Shown in pieces: positions 16,693-24,724 of a stretch of DNA of 40,339 nucleotides. Origin of the DNA: Cecembia sp. (GTDB lineage Bacteria > Bacteroidota > Bacteroidia > Cytophagales > Cyclobacteriaceae); NCBI RefSeq assembly GCF_007126775.1, contig NZ_SLAP01000028.1, positions 1 to 40,339 of the forward strand, read 5' to 3'. Numbering within the stretch: the first letter of the stretch is position 1; every line of letters starts with the position of its first letter. The translations under genes were made by a program, and so were the position numbers. The notes beneath the pieces are model-generated. The model did not search any database. It had not been told where the DNA came from and worked only from the letters and a program-made list of their open reading frames with translations.

Positions 16693-18066
16693 ATGGAAAA
16701 AAATAAAATCAGTGCATCAAGAAGAGATTTTTTGGCCAAAACAACCAGTTTTACAGTAGGCTCTATTTTTTTAAACAGCATAGCAGAAGCCCTTCAATTA
16801 CACAATAACCCAAATGAGAAAATGAAATTGGCTTTGGTAGGGTTAGGAATCCGGGGAGTCAATATGTTTGGTAGGGAAGTACAAAGGATTTATCACGAAC
16901 AGGTGGAGTTTGTGGGTTTATGTGACAATAACGAGGGAAGGTTAGAATTTGGAAAATCATATATTGGTGCGGACTGTTCCTTGTATACTGATTTTGATAA
17001 AATGTTGGCTGAACAAAAGCCGGATGTAGTGATAGTTACTACCGTAGACAATACCCATCATACATTTATCATCAAAGCACTTGAATTTGGTGCCAATGTT
17101 ATTACTGAAAAGCCCATGACAACAGACGAATTCAAGTGTCAGGCCATATTGGATGCAGAAAGAAAAACCGGTAAAAAAGTGATTGTGACCTTTAATTACC
17201 GTTATTCCCCTCATAGACAAAGGATGTATGAGATCATCCGTAGTGGTGAAATTGGGGAAGTCACTTCCGTAGATTTTCATTGGTATTTGGACACTTCTCA
17301 TGGAGCCGATTATTTCAGAAGGTGGCATGCTTATCGGGAAAAGGGAGGAACTTTACTGGTGCACAAATCCACACATCATTTTGACCTGCTCAACTGGTGG
17401 TTGGACTCGGATCCCGAAGAGGTTTTTGCCTACGGAAACTTAGAATTTTATGGTAAGAATGGGGCTTTCAGGCATACGCATTGTCGTCCCTGTCCCCACA
17501 AAAATAACTGTGATTTCCATTGGGACATTACCAAAAACAAGCATTTGGTAGACCTTTATGTGAACAATGAACAGCATGATGGCTATCTTAGGGATGGCTG
17601 TGTTTTCCGGGAGGATATTGATATTTTTGATAAGATGGCAGTGCAGATCCGCTATATGAACGGAGTACAAGTCAGCTACTCTTTGACGTCCTATTCCCCT
17701 TATGAGGGGTATAGAATTGCATTTAATGGTACCAAAGGCCGGCTGGATGCATGGATAAAAGAAAGCCAACCTTGGGAAGAACCTGCTCAGGATGAACTGA
17801 GACTGAGCAAGAATTTTGGGAAATCGGAAATTATTATAATCCCCCATGGAGGTGGAGGGCATGGGGGTGGAGATACCCGCTTGAAAGATAAATTATTCAA
17901 AGACCCTGCCATGGCTGATCCATATAGGCAATCTGCCGGAACACGGGATGGGGCTATGTCGATTTTGGTAGGGATAGCAGCAAGGAAAAGCATTGATGAA
18001 GCAAAACCCATCAAAATTGCTGATTTAACTGATATCAAGCTAATGAAATCAGGTAGAGGGAAGTAA
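16693..18066 (+). CDS. Tat-exported Gfo/Idh/MocA family oxidoreductase
   Basis: The 457-residue protein begins with a twin-arginine signal (S9-R10-R11-D-F-L, then a hydrophobic stretch to about residue 35), so it is probably exported folded with its cofactor to the periplasm. The Rossmann fold starts at LALVGLGIRGVNMFG. The family lysine is in ITEKPMTTDE. The C-terminal GFO_IDH_MocA-like domain includes a cysteine group CRPCPHKNNC (about residues 263-272) and a glycine/histidine segment HGGGGHGGGD. Substrate cannot be read; relatives act on sugars, inositols or amino-sugar glycosides with NAD(P). It stands alone, divergent from hemN and convergent with the ABC permease 15 bases away. A TTG and TACATTTA spaced 21 bases apart near 16650 could be its promoter, but the match is weak. 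Confidence 0.9.
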   Translation: MEKNKISASRRDFLAKTTSFTVGSIFLNSIAEALQLHNNPNEKMKLALVGLGIRGVNMFGREVQRIYHEQVEFVGLCDNNEGRLEFGKSYIGADCSLYTDFDKMLAEQKPDVVIVTTVDNTHHTFIIKALEFGANVITEKPMTTDEFKCQAILDAERKTGKKVIVTFNYRYSPHRQRMYEIIRSGEIGEVTSVDFHWYLDTSHGADYFRRWHAYREKGGTLLVHKSTHHFDLLNWWLDSDPEEVFAYGNLEFYGKNGAFRHTHCRPCPHKNNCDFHWDITKNKHLVDLYVNNEQHDGYLRDGCVFREDIDIFDKMAVQIRYMNGVQVSYSLTSYSPYEGYRIAFNGTKGRLDAWIKESQPWEEPAQDELRLSKNFGKSEIIIIPHGGGGHGGGDTRLKDKLFKDPAMADPYRQSAGTRDGAMSILVGIAARKSIDEAKPIKIADLTDIKLMKSGRGK

Positions 18067-18093
18067 AAAAAGAAACTTGAATTAAGCTTCTTT
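18065..18093 (-). terminator. Probable terminator of the ABC exporter operon
   Basis: An imperfect hairpin (AAAGAA-CTT with AAG-TTCTTT, one mismatch, loop GAATT) overlaps the permease stop codon. Read on the minus strand it is followed by a T-rich tract. The gap between the two convergent genes is only 15 bases, so it may also slow transcription coming from the oxidoreductase. Confidence 0.5.
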
Positions 18094-19725
18094 GAATTCA
18101 ATTTTGCTGATGACATCCATAGTTACATGCAGCATGATTGCTGTAACAATGGACATCCCAATGCCCAACCCCAGTAAAGCATATACAAATTGTTTGCTGA
18201 CAAGGTAGCTGAACACTGCGGTAGCTAGCGATGGCGCAATGCCGAAAATAAAAACCCCTCCGATTATTAAGGGACGGATAAGTTTCCTGTCCCAGCCTTC
18301 ATCAAAACCTACCATAGTGACTAATGCAATACTAAACCCTGTTAAGTAAAGTAAAGCAAGGCAAAGTGGGAAAAGGATAATCAAGCCCCAGCTCAATTGG
18401 GCGATGAAGACAGGGGGTATGATCAAAACAAAACCCAAAATTAGTGTCTGGTAAACCTCCAATTTGATCAGGTTCCAAAATTTAGTACTCCATGAAGCAG
18501 GAATGAGTATGAAGTAGGGTTTTTTTAGATCACCAATGCTGGTCTTACCCATCCCTGAAAAAAAGAAAATAAACATCAATGTAAGCAGATAACCATAGAT
18601 GACATGATGGGAAAACCAGTCAAAATATGAAAGTCCGGCAAAAATATAGGCAAGTAGTGCAAAGCCCAGGCTGAACAGCCCGATTAGAGGGTGAAAATCC
18701 TGTCGCGAGCTGTTGACATAATTTCTCCAATAAAGGGCTACTGCTCCTGTCCCAAAATCTTTTAATTCCAGCTTTTTGCCTGCATTTAAACTGATGCTAC
18801 CCTCAGATGCTTCTTTCTTTCCTTTAGCTTTTTCTTTTATTTCTTCGTTGGATTTTGTGGCCTCTAATACATCTTCATAGTAATAGCCAGCATTATATAG
18901 AACTACCTGTACAATCAATGTAAAAGTCAAAATATAAACCAGTATGAATCCTCCTGCAATCCAAATACTTTCATGTCCCAAAAAGGTAATGATTCCCCTA
19001 CTCCAACCTACCAAAGGGAAAAAATCAAACCATGGTGATCCGATCCAAGCAAACATGCCCATCCAGAATTTTTCTGCCATCAGTCCAGGAATCAAAATCA
19101 TCAATCCAAGTCCAATGGCCAAGAAAAAAACAACAGACTTGAAGCTTCCCCTTATATGGTACTTTGTATTGAGGGTATAAATCAGAAAGCGAATAGGTGA
19201 TAGAATAAAAAAGAAGAGTGTGATACCCATTGACATGATCAGCAGGTTGAAAAAATTCAGGTCGTAAAGATCGTTGAGTTGGGCAGTTCCATAAAGAGTG
19301 AAAAGAAAGGCGCCACCAGTGGCTGGAAAAATAGCCCTGATCATGTAATACAAAAGAATCTTTTGGGGAGCAGCGGGTGCAGTGAAAAGGAAATTCACAT
19401 CTGCCATACTGAAAAAACTCACATTCTTTTTGGTTGACTGGTACATCTTGAAGATGAAAAATATCAAAGCAAGTAAGGTCAAACCGCCACTGATATTTTG
19501 AAGCACATAATTGACCTGTTCCAGACCCTCAGCAGCATCCTGTAGTTCCTGAAATTGGCCTGTATCTATTTCTGCGCTTCTACTGCTTCTTCGGAAATAG
19601 AAAAAACTGAAATATCCAACGATGAAAGCATAGGGTAATAACCTGAGCGGGTTTTTAAGGATAAGCTTGATGTTATTTAACAGTATAAAGATATCCTTCC
19701 TTAAAAGCAGTTTAAATTCATTCAT
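18082..19725 (-). CDS. ABC exporter permease (ABC_export-like)
   Basis: The 547-residue integral membrane protein has about 10-12 hydrophobic helices, split by a charged cytoplasmic loop near residues 285-320 (KEKAKGKKEASEG). The segment MADVNFLFTAPAAPQKILLYY (about 107-127) resembles the ABC_export family of type 2 exporter permeases. It begins inside the ATPase gene (8-base overlap), so the two are translationally coupled and should form one transporter. Substrate is unknown. No periplasmic adaptor or outer membrane factor is nearby, so it looks like a simple inner-membrane exporter. Confidence 0.88.
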   Translation of the reverse strand: MNEFKLLLRKDIFILLNNIKLILKNPLRLLPYAFIVGYFSFFYFRRSSRSAEIDTGQFQELQDAAEGLEQVNYVLQNISGGLTLLALIFFIFKMYQSTKKNVSFFSMADVNFLFTAPAAPQKILLYYMIRAIFPATGGAFLFTLYGTAQLNDLYDLNFFNLLIMSMGITLFFFILSPIRFLIYTLNTKYHIRGSFKSVVFFLAIGLGLMILIPGLMAEKFWMGMFAWIGSPWFDFFPLVGWSRGIITFLGHESIWIAGGFILVYILTFTLIVQVVLYNAGYYYEDVLEATKSNEEIKEKAKGKKEASEGSISLNAGKKLELKDFGTGAVALYWRNYVNSSRQDFHPLIGLFSLGFALLAYIFAGLSYFDWFSHHVIYGYLLTLMFIFFFSGMGKTSIGDLKKPYFILIPASWSTKFWNLIKLEVYQTLILGFVLIIPPVFIAQLSWGLIILFPLCLALLYLTGFSIALVTMVGFDEGWDRKLIRPLIIGGVFIFGIAPSLATAVFSYLVSKQFVYALLGLGIGMSIVTAIMLHVTMDVISKIEFKEA

Positions 19726-20434
19726 CTTTTGTCAATTCCAAAAATAAATCTTCTAAACTAGAATCTCCACTGTGATTGAAAGTAGTCTTAAGATTGGCCA
19801 AAGTGTCATTCCCAATGATTCGGCCATCTTTCATGATCATGATTCTGTCCGCTATTGTTTCTACGCTATCTATGAGATGGGTACTTACCAAAATGGTTTT
19901 CCCTTTTTCTTTGAGTTCATTGAATATCCTTTTTGTATTTTTGATGGCTTTGGGATCAAGTCCAATCATAGGTTCATCAAAAAACAAAAGATCAGGGTCT
20001 GGCAAAAGCGCACAACAAATGGAAACTTTTTGCCGCATGCCTTTAGAGAGGTCCCTTCCCAACTTGTCTTTTTTATCAAGAAGCTCATAAGTAGTCATCC
20101 ATTGTTCAGCCTTACTTTGCCAGTCACTCACACTGTAAGCTTGCGCTATAAATTGAAGGTGCTCCTTTACGGTAAGCAAGTCATATACATGAGGGGTTTC
20201 TGGGATATAAGAAAAAAGTTTTTTGGCAGCGACAGATAAATGGTCATGGCCACCAATGTTGATATTTCCCGATGTTTTTCGCAAAAGACCAACAATACAT
20301 TTCATTGTAGTGCTTTTTCCAGCACCATTGGGCCCAAGCAGCCCTACGACTTCTCCACCCTCTAATGAAAAATCAATGTTATCAACAGCCGATTGCTTTC
20401 CGTATTTTTTTACTAATCCTTCTACAATTAACAT
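19718..20434 (-). CDS. ABC transporter ATP-binding protein
   Basis: The 238-residue nucleotide-binding subunit carries Walker A GPNGAGKST (about 34-42), the signature LSKGMRQKVSICCAL, Walker B DLLFFDEPMIGLD, and the H-loop VSTHLIDSVE. It is of the short DrrA/CcmA type that pairs with exporter permeases. It is the first gene of a two-gene operon with the overlapping permease, transcribed away from the small barrel gene at 20542. No clear promoter on its strand was found in the 85-base divergent spacer. Confidence 0.95.
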   Translation of the reverse strand: MLIVEGLVKKYGKQSAVDNIDFSLEGGEVVGLLGPNGAGKSTTMKCIVGLLRKTSGNINIGGHDHLSVAAKKLFSYIPETPHVYDLLTVKEHLQFIAQAYSVSDWQSKAEQWMTTYELLDKKDKLGRDLSKGMRQKVSICCALLPDPDLLFFDEPMIGLDPKAIKNTKRIFNELKEKGKTILVSTHLIDSVETIADRIMIMKDGRIIGNDTLANLKTTFNHSGDSSLEDLFLELTKDE

Positions 20435-20475
20435 GAGTATCCATTCATTTCACGATCCCAATATTAAACTTTTAT

Positions 20476-20507
20476 CTTGAGATTTTCTTAGATACAATTT
20501 ATTTTAG
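20476..20507 (+). promoter_or_regulatory. Bacteroidota-type promoter for the gene at 20542
   Basis: CTTG at 20476-20479 and TATTTTAG at 20500-20507 (seven of eight positions of TAnnTTTG) are 20 bases apart, close to the -33/-7 consensus spacing. Transcription would start near 20512, which puts the ATG at 20518 almost on the start site and favours the ATG at 20542. Confidence 0.5.
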
Positions 20508-20541
20508 TTATTTTTATATGGTTAATTTTAAATTTAAGAAA

Positions 20542-21150
20542 ATGAAAAAATTTTTGATTTTGTTAATATCAGTTTTGTTTCTATCAATTGGCCATTTGTA
20601 TGCACAGGAACAAGGGAAGTTCAGAGTGGGGCTTGACCTAGGGTATACTATACCTACTTCAGGTGGTGGAGGTTTGTTGTTTTACCTGGAGCCAAAATAT
20701 AATATCCGTGATAATATGAACATTGGTCTTAGAATCGGCGGTGCAGCTATGGTAAGGGATTTGGTATATTTCGATAATATGAATGAATTATCCGGCAATA
20801 TTTCAGTTAATGGATCTTATGTTTTGACTTATGATTATTACTTTAAATCCGAAGGCAGTAATTTTGCTCCATTTGTTGGCGCTGGAATTGGATGGATGAG
20901 GTTTGCCGCGATCTCATTCGATTCGGACGTTGAGCCAGATGAGGCTGGTAATTTGTCTGTCAATTCTTCGTTTGCTCCCGTTTTGCGTGCAGGATTTGAA
21001 GCGGGGAAATTCAGGCTTTCGCTGGATTACAATATTGTTCCAAAATCTGACATTGTTGATCTTCAAGGAAATGTTATCGGTGAAACTGGAAATAGCTATT
21101 TGGGAATTGCTCTGGGATTTTACGTTGGTGGTGGAAAGTGGCGTAATTAA
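20542..21150 (+). CDS. Small outer-membrane beta-barrel protein
   Basis: From the ATG at 20542 the product has 202 residues, with a classic signal peptide (MKKFLILLISVLFLSIG, cleaved after YAQ) and a beta-rich mature part with alternating hydrophobic residues and many G, Y and N. It ends with strands such as YLGIALGFYVGGGKW, as in 8-stranded OmpA/OmpW-like or 'outer membrane beta-barrel domain' proteins. Function is unknown, and nothing beside it points to a pathway. An earlier ATG at 20518 would add eight residues before the signal peptide; the promoter match makes this unlikely. Confidence 0.85.
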   Translation: MKKFLILLISVLFLSIGHLYAQEQGKFRVGLDLGYTIPTSGGGGLLFYLEPKYNIRDNMNIGLRIGGAAMVRDLVYFDNMNELSGNISVNGSYVLTYDYYFKSEGSNFAPFVGAGIGWMRFAAISFDSDVEPDEAGNLSVNSSFAPVLRAGFEAGKFRLSLDYNIVPKSDIVDLQGNVIGETGNSYLGIALGFYVGGGKWRN

Positions 21151-21193
21151 TGGATTTTTCAAAGGATGATTCTCTCTCCTTATTTGCAGGGTA

Positions 21194-21391
21194 CTAATCC
21201 AGATTAAAGTTAGATAGCCTTGTGATATCTATTTTGTCATTTGGCCTCAACTCCTGATCTGCAAGATCTATTCTCCTGTAATTTAAGGGACTGTCGCCTT
21301 CTTCCTGGCAGGCAGGCAAAGTAACAAAAAGGATAACAGCAAAGGTGAAAAATACCGGCCAACTAATAATGTACTGTAATTGTTTCTTCAT
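21194..21391 (-). CDS. Small lipoprotein of unknown function
   Basis: The 65-residue product has a lipoprotein signal: basic start, hydrophobic core and lipobox LPAC with the lipidated C28. The mature part is only 38 residues, starting CQEEGDSP, with acidic residues at +3 and +4, which resembles the surface-export signal known from Bacteroidota lipoproteins (K or Q followed by D/E). The rest (RRIDLADQELRPNDKIDITR) is hydrophilic. It lies 77 bases after the HI0074-like gene in the same direction, so it may share its transcript. No known function. The short length makes it less certain than its neighbours. Confidence 0.65.
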   Translation of the reverse strand: MKKQLQYIISWPVFFTFAVILFVTLPACQEEGDSPLNYRRIDLADQELRPNDKIDITRLSNFNLD

Positions 21392-21468
21392 GAAATCTTA
21401 GTCTGGATAAATGATTTGTTGATACCAAGACGGTAAGCACTGGCATAACGCTACTTTGCCCATGTTTT

Positions 21469-21888
21469 TTATCTGTCCATAAAACCCGTCATTTTTCTTT
21501 CAAAATTCAAAAACAATCGAAAATATTTTTCAATAATATTCTCAGTCAAATCTCGCTGTTGGTTTTCAGGGTAAAGAGGGTCATACTTTATTCTTTCAAT
21601 AATCATGTCCAACCAAGCCTTTCCATCGTCAATCAAATCTCCATTGAAAGCTTCTACTGTCGTATCTCGAGGGCCTTCAGGATAATTATGGCCCATTTTT
21701 CGAAAATATTCTTTCATTGTTTTCAATGCCAGTTCATGCGTAAATTCAAAAGCTCGTATGATCCTCACTTGGCTTTTATCATCTAACTGTTCCATTTTTT
21801 TGGAGCCAATCAAAAGATTGAGTTCTTCCAGGGCTTCCTGAAAGTCCAAAAAGCATGTTTCGCAGGTTATAGGAATGTTTTTCATCAT
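21469..21888 (-). CDS. HI0074/HepT-like nucleotidyltransferase substrate-binding protein
   Basis: The 139-residue all-helical protein matches the HI0074 family: FQEALEELNLL near the N-terminus, then FEFTHELALKTMKEYFRKMG and PRDTTVEAFNGDLIDDGKAWLDMIIERIKYDPLYPE. Members normally pair with a small MNT-domain nucleotidyltransferase; such pairs overlap in sequence space with HepT/MntA toxin-antitoxin systems. Here no nucleotidyltransferase is adjacent: upstream is the DegP-like protease (24-base gap) and downstream a small lipoprotein. The family's RNase motif (RxxxxxH of HepT) is not evident. It is therefore either an orphan or works with a partner elsewhere. Confidence 0.85.
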   Translation of the reverse strand: MMKNIPITCETCFLDFQEALEELNLLIGSKKMEQLDDKSQVRIIRAFEFTHELALKTMKEYFRKMGHNYPEGPRDTTVEAFNGDLIDDGKAWLDMIIERIKYDPLYPENQQRDLTENIIEKYFRLFLNFERKMTGFMDR

Positions 21889-21912
21889 TTTGAGTTGTGG
21901 TTTCAGGATTTC

Positions 21913-23364
21913 CTATCGGATACTATATGATTGCATAAACGGTTGTCCACTGGGGGCAACACCTTCTAACCTCAATCTTCCACTGAAATTTTCTAAGTAT
22001 TTTCCTACTGCTTCAGGGTTTTTTGCAGGTTCACCATTTATCTGGGTAAGTACAAAGCCATTATTGAGCCCTAGGTCTCTTAGAAAACCCCTTGTCATTC
22101 CTGAAATTTTGATGCCATGTTCAATTCCTAATCGATCCCTTTCAATGGCATTGATTGCCTCAAGTCTGGCACCCAATAAGTTAGATGCGAAAAACTCCCT
22201 TTGGATTACGCCTGTTCCACCTTCAAGGTTTTGAAGCGTCAATTCAGCTGTTTTGGATTCATTCTTCCTTTGAAATTCAATCCGTATTCTGTTTCCGGGG
22301 TAGTAATAAGACAAAATCTCTTCAAAACTTCCTTTTCCGGTAATATTTACCCCTTCGATTTTGGTGATCACATCATTACGCTTTAATCCTGCTTTTTCTG
22401 CTGCCCCATTGCGGATTACATGGGTAACAATTACTCCATCCAGGCTAAAAAGCTTCATTTCCTCCGCCAATTCGGGAGTGATCTCCACCACATCAATCCC
22501 TGGTATGGCTTTTTGGACTTCTCCATACTTGATCAGATCGTTGGATACTTTCATGGCGATATCCACAGGGACAGCAAATCCATAGCCTGTGTAGGAACCG
22601 GTTCTGGATAAAATTGCTGTATTGATGCCGACAAGTTCTCCTTTTATGTTTACAAGCGCCCCACCGGAATTTCCAGGATTGATAGGTGCATCAGTCTGAA
22701 TAAAGGATTCTAACGGAAACTCACCACCCAAAATGTTTATTTGACGTTCTTTTGCAGAAACTATGCCTGCTGTTACGGTAGAAGTCAGGTTAAATGGATT
22801 TCCTACTGCGATTACCCATTCTCCAATTCTCAATTCTCTGCTGCTACCAAGCTGTATTGCCGGCAGATTATCTGCCTCCACTTTAAGTACAGCGATATCG
22901 GTATTTTTATCTGTTCCGACTAATTTCGCCGGATAAGTTCTTCTCTGGTGTACCACCTCAATGGTCTCAGCACGGTCAATCACGTGGTTGTTGGTTATAA
23001 TGTAACCATCTTTACTAATGATAACGCCTGATCCTGTGCTTACTCTTTGAGTAGGTCCAGTCCCAAAGAAATAATCAAAAATACTGTATCTTCTTTGGTC
23101 AGTTCCTGAGAAATTTTTAATAAAAACCACAGAGGGGGTGCTTTTTTCAGAGGCCTCTACAAATGAAAAAGGCATGCTGGCAATAGCTGGTGTATCTTTG
23201 TAAGCATCGAAGGTTACCTGATAGTTGGACCTTTCATCATCCAATGACAGGTTGAAAGGAGCGCTCTCTGTTTTAAAGATAAACTCCTGGTAAGCCCAGG
23301 CCCCCGCTAGTCCTGCGCAAAAAGCCACCAAGATAATTTTTAGATTTTTCACCATATCCTGCAT
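21913..23364 (-). CDS. degQ: Periplasmic serine protease of the DegP/DegQ (HtrA) family
   Basis: The 483-residue protein starts with an uncleaved-looking membrane anchor or signal (about residues 8-30). The trypsin-like domain has the catalytic triad H127 (ITNNHVID), D156 (TDIAVLKV) and S233 (NPGNSGGAL). Two PDZ domains follow, at about 285-370 and 395-475. HtrA proteases degrade or refold damaged envelope proteins. It is divergent from dxr-rseP and followed in the same direction by the HI0074-like gene after 24 bases. Two ATGs are possible (23364 and 23355), only three codons apart. Which of degP, degQ or degS it equals cannot be told from one copy. Confidence 0.95.
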   Translation of the reverse strand: MQDMVKNLKIILVAFCAGLAGAWAYQEFIFKTESAPFNLSLDDERSNYQVTFDAYKDTPAIASMPFSFVEASEKSTPSVVFIKNFSGTDQRRYSIFDYFFGTGPTQRVSTGSGVIISKDGYIITNNHVIDRAETIEVVHQRRTYPAKLVGTDKNTDIAVLKVEADNLPAIQLGSSRELRIGEWVIAVGNPFNLTSTVTAGIVSAKERQINILGGEFPLESFIQTDAPINPGNSGGALVNIKGELVGINTAILSRTGSYTGYGFAVPVDIAMKVSNDLIKYGEVQKAIPGIDVVEITPELAEEMKLFSLDGVIVTHVIRNGAAEKAGLKRNDVITKIEGVNITGKGSFEEILSYYYPGNRIRIEFQRKNESKTAELTLQNLEGGTGVIQREFFASNLLGARLEAINAIERDRLGIEHGIKISGMTRGFLRDLGLNNGFVLTQINGEPAKNPEAVGKYLENFSGRLRLEGVAPSGQPFMQSYSIR

Positions 23365-23435
23365 AACGAAATTTCAGTTTTTAGGTTAATTCAGTCTAAG
23401 AAATTCTATGCTTTACAATATAAATATTTACCTGC

Positions 23436-23443
23436 CAAATATA
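23436..23443 (-). promoter_or_regulatory. Putative -7 element for the HtrA-type protease
   Basis: Read on the minus strand, TATATTTG is an exact TAnnTTTG match, 71 bases before the start at 23364. No TTG at the expected -33 distance is visible. Confidence 0.35.
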
Positions 23444-23494
23444 ATGCCTTTTCAAAAAGACTAAAAAATTACAAGGAAGAAAGACAATTCCGTG

Positions 23495-23502
23495 TAATTT
23501 TG
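23495..23502 (+). promoter_or_regulatory. Putative -7 element for dxr-rseP
   Basis: TAATTTTG matches TAnnTTTG exactly, 55 bases before the dxr ATG. The -33 element is not recognisable. It lies in the 193-base spacer shared with the divergent protease gene. Confidence 0.4.
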
Positions 23503-23557
23503 TCATAATTATAGGGTGAAGAAAGCGATTTATCCCCTTTAACAAGTAACTTATTTC

Positions 23558-24724
23558 ATGTCAAAGAAAAAACATGTAGCCATTCTAGGCGCCACAGGAA
23601 GTATAGGGACCCAAACATTGGAAGTGATTAAATCACATCCTGATAAATTTCAAGTCGAGGTATTGACTGCTCAGAATAATGCAGATTTATTGATACAGCA
23701 GGCACTGGAATTTCAACCAAACTGCGTAGTTATTGCCAACGAGACCCTTTACGAAAAAGTGAAAAAGGCTTTAATCCCAGCAGATATCAAGGTTTTTGCG
23801 GGGGATAAGGCCTTAGCACAAGTGGTAGAGATGGAAAATATTGATGTGGTTTTGACCGCCTTGGTAGGTTATTCAGGACTCTTGCCAACCATCAAAGCCA
23901 TTGAAGCAGGGAAGCATATCGCATTGGCCAACAAGGAAACTTTGGTGGTGGCCGGAGAGCTGATCACTTCCATGGCAAGGGAAAAAGGAGTCAATATTTA
24001 TCCGGTGGATTCTGAACATTCTGCGATTTTTCAATGCTTGGTTGGTGAGTTTCACAACCCTATAGAAAAATTAATTCTTACAGCATCAGGAGGACCATTT
24101 AGGGGGAAGTCTAAGAATTTTTTACAAAATGTGACCAAAGAGCAAGCCTTGAAACATCCCAATTGGGATATGGGAGCCAAAATCACCATTGACTCGGCAT
24201 CACTGATGAATAAAGGGCTTGAAGTTATTGAGGCCAAATGGCTTTTTGGAGTAAGACAGAATCAGATTGAGGTGGTCGTCCACCCCCAGTCCATCATTCA
24301 TTCCTTGATTCAGTTTGAAGACGGCTCGATCAAAGCCCAACTCGGTCTTCCAGATATGCGTATACCTATACAGTTTGCTTTAAGTTATCCCGATAGATTC
24401 AAATCCGATTTTCCTAGATTTGAATTTGTAAATTACCCAAATCTGACATTTGAGCAACCGGATATAGAGACTTTCCGTAATTTGAAGTTGGCTTTCGAAG
24501 CACTAGAGCAGGGAGGAAATGCACCTTGCGTATTAAATGCAGCAAATGAAATTGCTGTGGCCGCATTTTTGCGGGATGAAGTTGGTTTTCTTGAAATGTC
24601 CGATTTAATAGAAGAGACTATGCAGAAGGCCAACTTTGTCAGTCAACCCACTTTGGCTGATTATATAGAATCGGACAAAATGTCCAGAATGATAACAAGA
24701 CAATTAATTAAGAGTAAAGTATAA
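23558..24724 (+). CDS. dxr: 1-deoxy-D-xylulose 5-phosphate reductoisomerase
   Basis: The 388-residue enzyme catalyses the committed step of the MEP isoprenoid pathway, NADPH-dependent conversion of DXP to 2-C-methyl-D-erythritol 4-phosphate in the cytoplasm. The NADPH motif GATGSIGTQT is at residues 11-20. ALANKETLVVAG and PVDSEHSAIFQCL carry family and metal-binding residues, and substrate-loop residues include the SASLMNKGLEVIEAKWLF region. Length is normal. Its TAA stop overlaps the ATG of rseP (TAATG), so the two are translationally coupled, a common order in Bacteroidota. Confidence 0.98.
   Translation: MSKKKHVAILGATGSIGTQTLEVIKSHPDKFQVEVLTAQNNADLLIQQALEFQPNCVVIANETLYEKVKKALIPADIKVFAGDKALAQVVEMENIDVVLTALVGYSGLLPTIKAIEAGKHIALANKETLVVAGELITSMAREKGVNIYPVDSEHSAIFQCLVGEFHNPIEKLILTASGGPFRGKSKNFLQNVTKEQALKHPNWDMGAKITIDSASLMNKGLEVIEAKWLFGVRQNQIEVVVHPQSIIHSLIQFEDGSIKAQLGLPDMRIPIQFALSYPDRFKSDFPRFEFVNYPNLTFEQPDIETFRNLKLAFEALEQGGNAPCVLNAANEIAVAAFLRDEVGFLEMSDLIEETMQKANFVSQPTLADYIESDKMSRMITRQLIKSKV

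Noticed and set aside
21392-21468. Nucleotidyltransferase remnant next to the HI0074-like gene
   Set aside because: The minus strand holds only a 21-codon frame (starting MGKVALCQ) without the GSxxxG motif of nucleotidyltransferases.
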